DNA of 64,000 bases, taken from assembly GCA_043778625.1 (NCBI GenBank), contig JAYWFU010000104.1:4996-68995 (forward strand), written 5' to 3'. Within the stretch, counting starts at the first letter, position 1. Each line of letters starts with the position of its first letter. Both the position numbers and the translations under genes were made by a program. The notes under the pieces are model-generated. The model ran no database searches, was not told the origin of the DNA, and was given only the letters and a program-made list of their open reading frames with translations. This DNA comes from JACMRI01 sp043778625 (GTDB lineage Bacteria; Bacteroidota; Bacteroidia; UBA4408). This document shows positions 35,303 to 43,381 of the stretch, one piece after another.

Positions 35303-35719
35303 TTATTCTGGAAAAAAAACATATTGCGGTTCCAACACGTATTTATCATTTAATTTTTTAATCAGATTTTCTACAATCATAATTTCACTAATATAATTGT
35401 TTTTTTCAAAATTAAAACTATAAAAAACATCATCAAAATTAAAACCCCAACTTATAATTGATTTACCGTGACAAATATTTACTTTTCGCCATCCTGCCTC
35501 ATCTGCTATTCCACTCACACCTGTAAATATCAAAAAAAAACCAGAACATTCTGTACTTTTTTTTAATTCATCAAAATATAAAAAAGTCTCTGGGAAATGT
35601 TCATTAATTAAATTTTTTTCATCAATAACACATTCTAGATAAGCAATGTTTGAAAAATCAATTGCGTCTATTTGAATCAAATTATCAATTAATTTTAATT
35701 TTAATTTTAATTTATTCAT
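35303..35719 (-). CDS. Hypothetical protein, candidate immunity protein
   Basis: A 138-residue soluble protein beginning MNKLKLKLKLIDNLIQID; an upstream in-frame start would overlap the preceding toxin fragment. No known family was recognised. The sequence is acidic and aromatic-rich (HFPETFLYFDEL, DEAGWRKVNICHGK, FNFDDVFYSFNFEKNN), the general look of small cytosolic immunity proteins. It starts four bases behind a toxin C-terminal fragment and ends four bases before repeat E6. Context supports immunity; the sequence alone does not. Confidence 0.6.
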   Translation of the reverse strand: MNKLKLKLKLIDNLIQIDAIDFSNIAYLECVIDEKNLINEHFPETFLYFDELKKSTECSGFFLIFTGVSGIADEAGWRKVNICHGKSIISWGFNFDDVFYSFNFEKNNYISEIMIVENLIKKLNDKYVLEPQYVFFPE

Positions 35720-35723
35720 TGTA

Positions 35724-35889
35724 CTATTTTTGATAAAAAGGAAAAATTGAGCTTTTTGAATTATCAATATGATTTATAAATACTTTTACCTGGCTTGTAG
35801 GAGTATTTGGGGTACTAATATTAAAACCTGCGTTATAAGAATATTTTGTAGCATATTTAATTCCATTCAAATCATAAAAATGTTGTTGG
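35724..35889 (-). pseudogene. C-terminal fragment of a polymorphic toxin
   Basis: About 55 codons read GQQHFYDLNGIKYATKYSYN and end SIFPFYQK, with the stop four bases before the next gene. The frame stays open upstream through the edge of repeat E7 to an ATG inside the repeat (35930), but that portion is repeat-derived. This is the largest of the toxin remnants and marks where an upstream Rhs body was lost. Confidence 0.6.
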
Positions 35890-36031
35890 CCCCCCGCTGG
35901 CGCGAGCATTTTGCTCGTGTCCGCTACCATTGTACCTAACCTTAATTTTCTTGTTATAATTATTCATTAACCTTACTCTTTTCATAAATAACTTCAACTG
36001 CTAGCTTAGCCTAAATTATACCGCTACCTAA
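35890..36031. repeat. Degenerate copy (E7) of the hairpin-rich repeat
   Basis: The left 65 bases match E5 and E6 (CCCCCGCTGGCGCGAGC through AATTTTCTTGTT). The rest has drifted but keeps the order TTATTCATTAA, GCTAGCTTAGCCTAAA and CGCTACCTAAA. It is the copy nearest tRNA-Arg. Confidence 0.65.
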
Positions 36032-36121
36032 ATAATATCTCTTGGTGTTTTAATACTTATGATAAGTATAAATATTAGCATAAAAACATTTAGTAAATAT
36101 AGTACTAACAACATAAAAAAT

Positions 36122-36162
36122 AAAAACAGAATAGTCAAATAATATTTGACTATTCTGTTTTT
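36122..36162 (-). terminator. Terminator of tRNA-Arg
   Basis: A long perfect stem, AAAACAGAATAGTCAAAT paired with ATTTGACTATTCTGTTTT around AAT, starts two bases after the tRNA 3' end; the minus strand then continues with T-rich sequence. Confidence 0.85.
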
Positions 36163-36163
36163 G

Positions 36164-36236
36164 TGGTCGCGCAGGGATTCGAACCCCGAACCTTCTCATC
36201 CGTAGTGAGATGCTATATCCATTAAGCCACGCAACC
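36164..36236 (-). tRNA. tRNA-Arg (ACG)
   Basis: A 73-nt cloverleaf is readable on the minus strand: acceptor GGTTGCG with CGCGACC, anticodon stem TCTCA/TGAGA, loop CTACGGA with anticodon ACG, and a TTCGAAT T-loop. CCA is not encoded. ACG is read as ICG and serves CGU/CGC/CGA codons. Its 3' end faces the accessory patch at 33.4-36.0 kb. Confidence 0.95.
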
Positions 36237-36255
36237 GTTATTATTAATTGTGGTA

Positions 36256-36285
36256 CAAATATATTTTAAATTTATTTATATCCAA
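36256..36285 (-). promoter_or_regulatory. Promoter of tRNA-Arg
   Basis: On the minus strand TTG (36283-36285) is followed after 19 bases by TATATTTG (36256-36263), a perfect TAnnTTTG box. The predicted start would lie about ten bases before the mature 5' end. Confidence 0.7.
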
Positions 36286-36359
36286 ATAAAAAAAAAATAA
36301 TTTATTTACCTCTTTATTATCGTTTTTTTTAGTCTGTACTGTTGTATTATTTTTAGGTA

Positions 36360-37832
36360 CTACAAACTTATTAGCTTATCGTATAACATAGCCACAGCAA
36401 GCGAATCAGCGGTACAATAGCTTACCAAAGTTTCTTGCATTTCTACAATTTTAAACATATCGTTTTCGGTTTGCAAGTCTTCGTACATGCTTAATGCCTC
36501 TGCTCCTGTTTGTATATTACATAACGTATAAGGGTTAGGCATCAGCAATACTTCGGCTAAGTTTTTGAGTTTTAACGACCCTTGCATTTTTTTGTGGTAG
36601 TACCAACGGTTGTCAAATATCGTTTTCATATCAACCATTTTATTTTTAATGTCCATAATTTGAGTAGCATATTGCGGAAACGCCGTTTTACACCAATTAA
36701 GTACATTGTGCTCTAGCCCAGTATCGTACACTACCAAAGTATTAAACGGGGTGGTATGTAGTATTAAATGCTGTACAAAAGCCAACGTAGGGTCAGCTCC
36801 TGTGGGGGCTATGTAAGCAGTGTGCAATAACTCAGCTTTGTTAGATTGCTTATGGTGCATACTATACAAAAATGGCAATTGCTGATACGCTTTATGCCCT
36901 GTAAATAATGGCACTGCAGGCATTGTTACTTCAAAATCAATAAATGCTAATGGGTAATTAAACGTACTTATAAAACGTTTAATTTCAGTAGTATTTACAT
37001 GTAGTTTGTTTTCGGTAGTAGCTTCTATTTGTATTTTTTGGTTGGGGGTTAATGTTGGTTCGTTAGCCAAGTCGCGCATGTGCAATTTACCACGATTATA
37101 GTATTCTACCTTGTTGGCCAACGACATCTCGCTTATTTCAAATATACTATCGGTGGGTAAATGTTTCCAGCAAGTTCCTTTAAAATCGCAGGTATACGGG
37201 GCATAGCAGTGCGTACCAATATCTACCGTAGGTATTGCAGTACTATTAACTACGGCAGTAAGTGTGGTAATGTTTTGGGCAATGGTATCCCATTTTTCAA
37301 GGGCTTCCATTTTCACACTTTGTTTTTTAAACAAGCTATGCAAGTCTACTTTTTTATCCATAACATACGCAGGGTTCATAGTTACTAAAAAAATATCATG
37401 CAATTCGGGCAAACAATTTTTTATTATATAAAACTGCAAGGCTGCGTCGTTAATATAAGTTGGGGTTATTTTGAGAGAACTTTTAACTTCGTAAGCGTAC
37501 CATTTGCCATTGTCGTAGTTTAAAATATCAATCATTACCAGTGTACCATTGTATTTAAAGGTGGCTTCGTACAAGGTAGTAATACCAGCGGCTATGGCTA
37601 ATTGGGTTTGCTGTTCGGCAGCGGCATAATCGTATTTTTTTACCACAATTTCTTTCCCTTTGGGGAATAATTGTTGGGCAAGTTCGCCCACCTTATGCCC
37701 ACGGTTAAATAAAGCACGTTGCTCCATTGATATTTTATCGCGCCATTCGGGGTGATGTTTGTTTAAAAATAATGCTTTAGTGCATTGTAAACCCTTAATG
37801 TAGGTAGATTTACTAAGTATATGCTTTGCCAA
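36360..37832 (-). CDS. DUF2779 protein with Cas4/AddB-like nuclease core
   Basis: A 490-residue protein. The first half resembles PD-(D/E)XK nucleases: Asp102 in VMIDIL and Glu115-x-Lys117 in YEVKSS. Cys17, Cys209, Cys215 and Cys221 have the spacing of an iron-sulphur clasp as in Cas4 and AddB. The second half (about 290-490) opens with LAFIDFEVTMPAVPLF, the first acidic motif of an RNase H-like/DEDD exonuclease fold, with later Asp residues. It may process DNA ends, but no partner gene or CRISPR array is nearby. Role is unknown; the domain reading is inference. Confidence 0.75.
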   Translation of the reverse strand: MAKHILSKSTYIKGLQCTKALFLNKHHPEWRDKISMEQRALFNRGHKVGELAQQLFPKGKEIVVKKYDYAAAEQQTQLAIAAGITTLYEATFKYNGTLVMIDILNYDNGKWYAYEVKSSLKITPTYINDAALQFYIIKNCLPELHDIFLVTMNPAYVMDKKVDLHSLFKKQSVKMEALEKWDTIAQNITTLTAVVNSTAIPTVDIGTHCYAPYTCDFKGTCWKHLPTDSIFEISEMSLANKVEYYNRGKLHMRDLANEPTLTPNQKIQIEATTENKLHVNTTEIKRFISTFNYPLAFIDFEVTMPAVPLFTGHKAYQQLPFLYSMHHKQSNKAELLHTAYIAPTGADPTLAFVQHLILHTTPFNTLVVYDTGLEHNVLNWCKTAFPQYATQIMDIKNKMVDMKTIFDNRWYYHKKMQGSLKLKNLAEVLLMPNPYTLCNIQTGAEALSMYEDLQTENDMFKIVEMQETLVSYCTADSLAVAMLYDKLISL

Positions 37833-38004
37833 TGTAATGCGTAAGTGTTTTTATATTTTGATAAAGATAGTTATATAGCATTAACCACATAATTAAATTA
37901 ATAACCAGTTATGTGCTATAATTTCACGTTCGTTAATTTAATAGCTAATAAACCATAATTTATAGCTATATTTATTGTAGTTAAATTATAAAACCCTAGA
38001 AATC

Positions 38005-38268
38005 ATGAAAACAATAGCTCAAAAAACAAGTAATGTACTACTTACATTAACGGTGTTATTAACTAGTGGTGGTGCTTATGCACAAGTAGTGGCGGTTAAA
38101 GATTCTATAAAAGTTAATGCAACCACCTCTACCTTATTTGAACAAATTAAAAAAATGGCCGAAAAAGGCGGAGACGATAACATGCAAACAATGCTTATTA
38201 TTGGCTGTGTAGTACTGTTTTTAGGAAGCGCTATGTATTTTAGCTTTAGAGAAGCTGAGGGTAATTAA
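38005..38268 (+). CDS. Small secreted or membrane-anchored hypothetical protein
   Basis: An 87-residue protein with a signal-like N-terminus (MKTIAQKTSNVLLTLTVLL, ending GGAYAQ at about 27) and a single membrane helix at about 60-80 (TMLIIGCVVLFLGSAMYF). The short segment between is polar. It is unrecognised. It converges with the RNase P RNA gene, leaving only eight bases between its stop and the RNA 3' end, so one T/A-rich stretch may end both. Confidence 0.6.
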   Translation: MKTIAQKTSNVLLTLTVLLTSGGAYAQVVAVKDSIKVNATTSTLFEQIKKMAEKGGDDNMQTMLIIGCVVLFLGSAMYFSFREAEGN

Positions 38269-38276
38269 AAAAAACA

Positions 38277-38675
38277 AGCAGGTGTATAAGCCGGATTCTG
38301 TGCCGTGCAACTTTCGTTGCACGGCGCTTATCATTTATCTCGGCAAGTAATCACTTACTTGCTCTAGCAATCTACCCTCTTTGATGCACTTATTGCCCTA
38401 AAGCCTTAGTACCAACGAAAAGCTACGTTTTCTCAAAGTATATTTGATCTTGCTACGCTTAAGGTTTATCAACTAATGTATTACTACACTAGCTCGGGAG
38501 CTCTTACCTCTCGTTTTCACCCTTACCCAAGGCATTGCTGCTTGTGGGCGGTTTATTTTCTGCGACACTATCTGTATACGTTTTGCAACGCACCCCAGTT
38601 ATTACCTGGTAAGCTGCTTTGTTGTAGTCCGGACTTTCCTCTATGTATTACTACGTAGCGATAAGCTCACCTGCT
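38277..38675 (-). ncRNA. rnpB: RNase P RNA (bacterial type A)
   Basis: About 399 nt. The minus strand starts AGCAGGTGAGC and its 3' end CACCTGCT pairs with it (P1). The hallmark GAGGAAAGTCCGGAC lies near 38626-38640, and the conserved AGAATCCGGCTTATA lies near the 3' end. A strong GC hairpin GCCGTGCAAC/GTTGCACGGC precedes that segment. It is the catalytic subunit that trims tRNA 5' leaders. Confidence 0.95.
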
Positions 38676-38683
38676 ATTTTTTT

Positions 38684-38711
38684 TAAATTATGTGTGGTTT
38701 TCAATGAACAA
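38684..38711 (-). promoter_or_regulatory. Promoter of rnpB
   Basis: Minus-strand TTG (38709-38711), an 18-base spacer and TAATTTA (38684-38690), close to TAnnTTTG. The -7 box lies nine bases before the RNA 5' end, the expected distance. Confidence 0.5.
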
Positions 38712-38861
38712 TTATTTCTGTTAAAAGTAGTATATTATCTACTTCCTTTTTAAACTTTTTTTCCAAACTAGCTATTTTAAAATACTTCCAACATATATTA
38801 TGTTTAAAATCTTTGTTTCAATTTATGCCTTTTTTAAAATAGTGTACAACTACAACAACCA

Positions 38862-38893
38862 TTTGGCTCAAAAAAAACAATACCTACATTTTG
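38862..38893 (+). promoter_or_regulatory. Possible promoter of the bactofilin operon
   Basis: TTTG (38862-38865), 19 bases, then TACATTTTG (38885-38893), one base longer than the ideal -7 box. It lies about 80 bases before the bactofilin start in a 296-base gene-free stretch that otherwise shows only AT-rich sequence. Confidence 0.4.
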
Positions 38894-38971
38894 CATTTTA
38901 AACTTTAAATATGTACGTTTATCAAATATAAAAAATAACAACTCATTAATTAATTTATACTATATTATACA

Positions 38972-39379
38972 ATGGCATTATTTAATAGTAAAACAGAAAC
39001 TACCGAAGCCCCTAAAATAAATTTAGTGGGTGCGGGCACTACCATTACTGGTAATATTAACTGTGCGGGCGATATTCGTATTGATGGTGCATTAATAGGA
39101 AATATTACCTCAACAGGCAAAATAATTATAGGTGTATCAGGTAAAATTGAAGGCGATATTGTGTGCCTTAATGCTGATTTATTTGGTACTATAGCAGGTA
39201 ATATTAAAGTAAATGAACTACTAACACTTAAAGCTAGTAGCACGCTAAAAGGCGATATTGACACCAATAAACTATCTATTGAACCTGGCGCTAACTTTAC
39301 AGGTAAATGTACTATGGGCGCAGTAGTTAAAGAAATTAAAAACAACGCTAAGCCTTACAATGCCGAAAAAACAGCCTAG
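38972..39379 (+). CDS. Bactofilin
   Basis: A 135-residue polymer-forming cytoskeletal protein. The central beta-helix (about 20-115) shows the regular short turns of the family: TTITGNINCAGDIRIDGAL, GNITSTGKIIIGVSG, KIEGDIV. The N-terminal tail is short and could tether it to the membrane; the C-terminus is disordered and basic. It is the first gene of a plus-strand operon and overlaps atpZ by 20 bases, a link also seen in other Bacteroidota. Confidence 0.92.
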   Translation: MALFNSKTETTEAPKINLVGAGTTITGNINCAGDIRIDGALIGNITSTGKIIIGVSGKIEGDIVCLNADLFGTIAGNIKVNELLTLKASSTLKGDIDTNKLSIEPGANFTGKCTMGAVVKEIKNNAKPYNAEKTA

Positions 39380-39578
39380 CACTACTAATGAACTAGCCAA
39401 ATATTCAGGCATAGCATTTAAAATGATGGCAGTAATAGTAGCATTTGTAGTTGCTGGCAAGTGGTGCGATGCTTATTTTAATTGCAAACCATGGTGTACT
39501 ATTTCGTTTTCAATACTATCAGTGTTTATAGCATTGTACGCTGCGTTACATGAGTTTATAACAGATACTAAGAAATGA
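39360..39578 (+). CDS. AtpZ/AtpI family membrane protein
   Basis: A 72-residue protein with two membrane helices (about 17-34 and 48-65) and the motif AKYSGIAFKMMAVIVAFVVA, typical of AtpZ, a helper of F-type ATP synthase assembly or of Mg/Ca uptake. It overlaps bactofilin by 20 bases and the next gene by four. The rest of the ATP synthase operon is absent from the window, which is unusual. Confidence 0.75.
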   Translation: MPKKQPSTTNELAKYSGIAFKMMAVIVAFVVAGKWCDAYFNCKPWCTISFSILSVFIALYAALHEFITDTKK

Positions 39579-39988
39579 AAAACGTAGTCTTCAAAAATTT
39601 AAGTGTATTCATAGTTATTGAACTGTTGCTTGTAACAGGTTTTATTATTCTTAACAACTCGTATTTCAAAACCAATCACCCTAGTGTATATAATCCTGCA
39701 CAGGCATTAATGTTGGTGTTTTTTGTAGGTATGTGCACACTTATACATGGTGTATTATTGTACTTAAATTCCCAAAGTCCACGCCAATTTATACCTTATT
39801 TTATGGGCAGCATGGGCTTAAAACTATTTGCTACACTAGGATTTATGATACTGTACGTACTATTGCACAAAGCGCAGGCAAAATCGTTTTTAATAAATTG
39901 CACCATTAGTTATTTTACTTTTACAATGGCACACGTAGCATTAATACTTATTGCAGTAAATAATAAGCCCGCAACAATAGGTAAATAA
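39575..39988 (+). CDS. Four-helix membrane protein of the AtpZ locus
   Basis: A 137-residue inner-membrane protein with four predicted helices (about 8-26, 45-64, 75-96, 105-127). It occupies the position of the hypothetical gene that in many Bacteroidota lies between atpZ and atpB, and it may be a subunit-I-like assembly factor. No sequence motif proves this. It starts with an ATGA overlap with atpZ, so the two are coupled. The next gene begins 81 bases downstream. Confidence 0.6.
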   Translation: MKNVVFKNLSVFIVIELLLVTGFIILNNSYFKTNHPSVYNPAQALMLVFFVGMCTLIHGVLLYLNSQSPRQFIPYFMGSMGLKLFATLGFMILYVLLHKAQAKSFLINCTISYFTFTMAHVALILIAVNNKPATIGK

Positions 39989-40069
39989 TTTAGCCCTTAA
40001 TACTTGGTAGTTGTTGTTAAATAACTATTTTTATAAAAAATCAATTTCAACACAATAATTAATAGCATC

Positions 40070-41977
40070 ATGAACAAAAAAAATCTATTCCTATTCCTAT
40101 TTTTACTCACAGTTAGCGTAGTTGCAAATGCTCAATCAAAGATACTAACTAAAGCTGACACTGCTTTTTTTAGCTATAAAGAGTATAACACAGCGTTAGA
40201 TGGGTACCAAAAATTTTTGAAAAAAGAACCTAATAGTTCCGAAAAAAAACGTGTACACTACCAAATAGCTGAATGCTACCGTAACGAAAATAAATTTAGA
40301 GATGCTGAAAAATGGTATGAAATAGCAATGGAAGAAGGCTACGACGAACCCTTATTATTAGCTAATTATGGCGAAATGATGATATTGAGTGGTAACTACT
40401 TTGGAGCGCGCGAAGCATTTAAAAAATTTTTAAAAACAAATCCAACACACGAAAAAGCTAACTTACGTTTAAAGTCGTGCGATTTTGCATTAGTTAATCA
40501 AAATTATGTGTCCAGTTTTTCAATTTTAAATCAAGGCGAAATTAATACTCCTGCAAGCGAATATGGGTGCGAAATAATGGCTAACGACAAAATGATTTTT
40601 GCAAGCACACGTGCCAACGGTACCACTGAGCGCTTTGATAATTACACAGGACAAGGGTTTAGCGATTTTTACGAAGCAGCACCAAGTGGAGAGTACAATT
40701 GGAAAAACGCTAAAAAATTAAAAGGTCCAGTAAACACTGATTTCAATGATGGTACAATGACCTACGACCCAACACATAAAGTAGGATATTTTACACAATG
40801 TAACGGTACTAACGGCAAAAAAGAAAACTGTAATGTGTTTCTAGCCACCTTAATTACCAAGGATAACGTGTGGTCAACCCCTCAAATATTAAGTGTAAAT
40901 AATCCTGATTATAGTATTAAACACCCTAGTATAAGCCGCGATGGTAAAACCTTATACTTTGCTAGCGATATGCCAGGAGGTAAAGGTGGTGCTGATATTT
41001 GGAAAATAAATAGCCTAGGTAACAACGTATGGAGCGACCCTATTAACTTAGGTAATAACATAAACACATCGGGTAACGAAATGTTTCCTTTTATAGCAGG
41101 TGACTCCGCATTATATTTTTCGAGCGATGGCTACATAGGTTATGGCGGATTAGACTTATATAAAGCAAAAATTGTAGGCAAAGAATTCCAAAAACCTGTA
41201 AATATGTATCCGCCGTTTAACTCAAGTGCTGATGATTTTGGAATTGTATTTAGTACCAAACCCGACCGCCAAGGATTATTTTGTAGTAATAGAATTGATG
41301 GTTTGGGAGATGATGATATTTATTCGTTCTTCTTAACCCCTGTTGAAATAGCTGCAAGTGGTAAAGTAGTGGATCAAAAAACAGGCAAACCACTCACTAA
41401 AACTAAACTAACACTAACAGCAGCCGATGGTACTGTAATGGAAACTATGCCCGAGAGCGATGGTACTTATACTTTTAAAGGATTAAAAAAAGACATGATG
41501 TACACCATTACCGCAAGTGGCGATGGCTATTTTAACGACAAAAAAATATTTGAAACCGAAAACGATAAGCGTAGTAAAACATATAATAAAAAATCAAATT
41601 ATGATTTGGATTTTTCGTTGTTACGCTTGAGCAAAGAAGAAATTGCAATAAACAATATTTACTACGCACTTAACAGTGCCGATTTAACTGATAGTTCAAA
41701 AGCATCGTTAGACCGATTAGTTACCATATTGAAAGAAACACCTAATGTACGTGTAAGTTTAAATGCACATACCGATGCACAAGGCGATGATGGATATAAC
41801 ATGACATTAAGCCAAAAAAGAGCGCAAAGTGTAGTTAATTACTTAGTGGCACATGGCATACCAGCCAATAGATTGGAAGCAATAGGGCATGGCGAAACTC
41901 AATTAGTGGTTAAAAACGCTAGTGATGACTTTGAACATCAATTGAACCGAAGAACAATGCTTAAAGTAATTAAGTAA
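40070..41977 (+). CDS. PorE-like OmpA protein: TPR, PD40 propeller, CRD, OmpA
   Basis: A 635-residue exported protein (signal ending VVANAQ, about 22). Domains in order: TPR-like helices (30-150), PD40 beta-propeller repeats (170-430; for example KTLYFASDMPGGKGGADIW), a carboxypeptidase-regulatory-like beta-sandwich (435-520) and an OmpA peptidoglycan-binding domain (530-635) with AHTDAQGDDGYNMTLSQKRA carrying the Asp and Arg that hold diaminopimelate. This order equals PorE, the peptidoglycan anchor of the type IX secretion system, and cargo genes are nearby. It lacks a lipobox, and several paralogues of this layout exist per genome, so the PorE role is plausible, not proven. Confidence 0.8.
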   Translation: MNKKNLFLFLFLLTVSVVANAQSKILTKADTAFFSYKEYNTALDGYQKFLKKEPNSSEKKRVHYQIAECYRNENKFRDAEKWYEIAMEEGYDEPLLLANYGEMMILSGNYFGAREAFKKFLKTNPTHEKANLRLKSCDFALVNQNYVSSFSILNQGEINTPASEYGCEIMANDKMIFASTRANGTTERFDNYTGQGFSDFYEAAPSGEYNWKNAKKLKGPVNTDFNDGTMTYDPTHKVGYFTQCNGTNGKKENCNVFLATLITKDNVWSTPQILSVNNPDYSIKHPSISRDGKTLYFASDMPGGKGGADIWKINSLGNNVWSDPINLGNNINTSGNEMFPFIAGDSALYFSSDGYIGYGGLDLYKAKIVGKEFQKPVNMYPPFNSSADDFGIVFSTKPDRQGLFCSNRIDGLGDDDIYSFFLTPVEIAASGKVVDQKTGKPLTKTKLTLTAADGTVMETMPESDGTYTFKGLKKDMMYTITASGDGYFNDKKIFETENDKRSKTYNKKSNYDLDFSLLRLSKEEIAINNIYYALNSADLTDSSKASLDRLVTILKETPNVRVSLNAHTDAQGDDGYNMTLSQKRAQSVVNYLVAHGIPANRLEAIGHGETQLVVKNASDDFEHQLNRRTMLKVIK

Positions 41978-41985
41978 CGCAATTT

Positions 41986-42771
41986 ATGCCGTTAACTAAT
42001 TGCAAATTTACCACTGAAGTAATTAACGAATTAACACTGTTAGCGTTAAAAATTACTCACACAATTACTGAACATTATACCAGCATCAGCGTTAGCCATA
42101 AGCTAACGCTGATGCTGTTTTCGTACCAACAGTTACGCAACCCATATAATACAACCACTACGGAATTAACTAATACACTATGTATCTACGAAGACCAATG
42201 GCATACCCATAAAGCAGTGTTGTTAAGCCGTATACAATCATTATTAGGTAATAATGAAATAATGTATGCACGCCACTGTAAAATCGTTAAAATTAATAGC
42301 GTAGATGCTATTAATTTTTTAAATAAAAATCATTTACTAGGCGGGGTTAGTACTGCGGTGTATTACGCATTGGTACATCAAAATCAACTTGTGGCAGTAG
42401 CCGCATTTAGCCATGGGCGTGCCATGCGTCGCTTGCCTAATAATAAGTTAGGGTACGAGTTGGTAGCTTACGCATCAATAATTGATGTAAATGTAGTGGG
42501 AGGATTAAGTAGATTAATAGCGCAATTTATTACGGATTATTCTCCTGGCGATATTATGACTTATGCTGACGCCACGTTTACTAATAGCGCAAATAATGTT
42601 TTTTTGAAACTTGGTTTTACCTTTCATAGCCAAAGCCCAGCACTTACTTTTATTATTACTACTAATACGCACAGCCGTATTAAAGCTAAAAGTAATATCT
42701 ATAATTTAGCTGCGCATGAATTAGTTTATACCAACAATGGTAACGCTAAATTTGTACTTAATACACTATAA
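41986..42771 (+). CDS. GNAT-fold-like protein related to phage-associated domains
   Basis: A 261-residue protein starting eight bases after the OmpA gene. Residues 100-225 show NFLNKNHLLGGVSTAVYYAL, LVAVAAFSHGR, YELVAYASIIDVNVVGGLSR and IMTYADATFTNSANNVFLKLGFTF. This is the pattern of a GNAT-like domain commonly attached to phage homing-type endonucleases and found alone in phage genomes. The N-terminal 95 residues are helical and unrecognised. No nuclease motif is seen. Its presence in a housekeeping operon suggests an acquired gene. The family call is from recall of the motif order. Confidence 0.55.
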   Translation: MPLTNCKFTTEVINELTLLALKITHTITEHYTSISVSHKLTLMLFSYQQLRNPYNTTTTELTNTLCIYEDQWHTHKAVLLSRIQSLLGNNEIMYARHCKIVKINSVDAINFLNKNHLLGGVSTAVYYALVHQNQLVAVAAFSHGRAMRRLPNNKLGYELVAYASIIDVNVVGGLSRLIAQFITDYSPGDIMTYADATFTNSANNVFLKLGFTFHSQSPALTFIITTNTHSRIKAKSNIYNLAAHELVYTNNGNAKFVLNTL

Positions 42772-42783
42772 GTAGTTACAAAA

Positions 42784-43332
42784 TTACGGCGTAGCATTAA
42801 CTATTTCCAGTAATTTCAATATCGTTTTCCAGTTACGGGTAGTGGCGCTAGTTTTTAGTTTGGCTTCTAAATAATTATTACTCAACTTAGTAGTACCATA
42901 ACCACTAGGGCAGTGTAAATACACGGTAGTGTTATTAATAATATAAGCATCTGCGCCATAATTACCTGCACTTAATAGTGTTAATTTATCAATAGTGGGT
43001 GAAGTGTTAAGCAATGTTACGTGCAGTGTTTCAATAGAGTGGTTGTTGTTAATTACATACGTATTATTGTGAGCAATATCGTATAAATTAGTAGCCGTAA
43101 TAACAGTTACAGGCACGTCAAAGTGGTACTGCGTCTTTATAGCGTTGGAAATTAATTCAGCAATTTTTTGTGTATTGGTTTCAGTGCTTTTAAACACAAC
43201 ATTTCCACTTTGAATATAGGTGGTAACGTTTGTAAATTGTAGAGTTTCGTACAACGCTTTTAAATCAAGCATTTTAATGCTTTTTTGTCCACTTACGTTT
43301 ATGCCTCGTAATAATGATAAGTAGGTGTACAT
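42784..43332 (-). CDS. DUF1697 family protein
   Basis: A 182-residue protein with the DUF1697 opening YLSLLRGINVSGQKSIKM followed by FTNVTTYIQSGNVVF, both conserved in that widespread family. No signal peptide or membrane segment is present, so it is cytosolic. Biochemical function of the family is not established. It converges with the GNAT-like gene, 12 bases apart. Confidence 0.9.
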   Translation of the reverse strand: MYTYLSLLRGINVSGQKSIKMLDLKALYETLQFTNVTTYIQSGNVVFKSTETNTQKIAELISNAIKTQYHFDVPVTVITATNLYDIAHNNTYVINNNHSIETLHVTLLNTSPTIDKLTLLSAGNYGADAYIINNTTVYLHCPSGYGTTKLSNNYLEAKLKTSATTRNWKTILKLLEIVNATP

Positions 43333-43381
43333 TAATTAAATATAGTTAATTTTAATAGGAGTATTGCTTTTTTGCTAATTA

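Noticed and set aside
35890..35930. Extending the toxin fragment at 35724 to an ATG inside the repeat as a real 68-residue gene
   Set aside because: The first 14 residues would be encoded by the repeat itself, and other toxin tails enter the same repeat in other frames, so the ATG is accidental.
38965..39345. Minus-strand open frame opposite bactofilin
   Set aside because: It mirrors the regular beta-helix codons of bactofilin and has no independent support.
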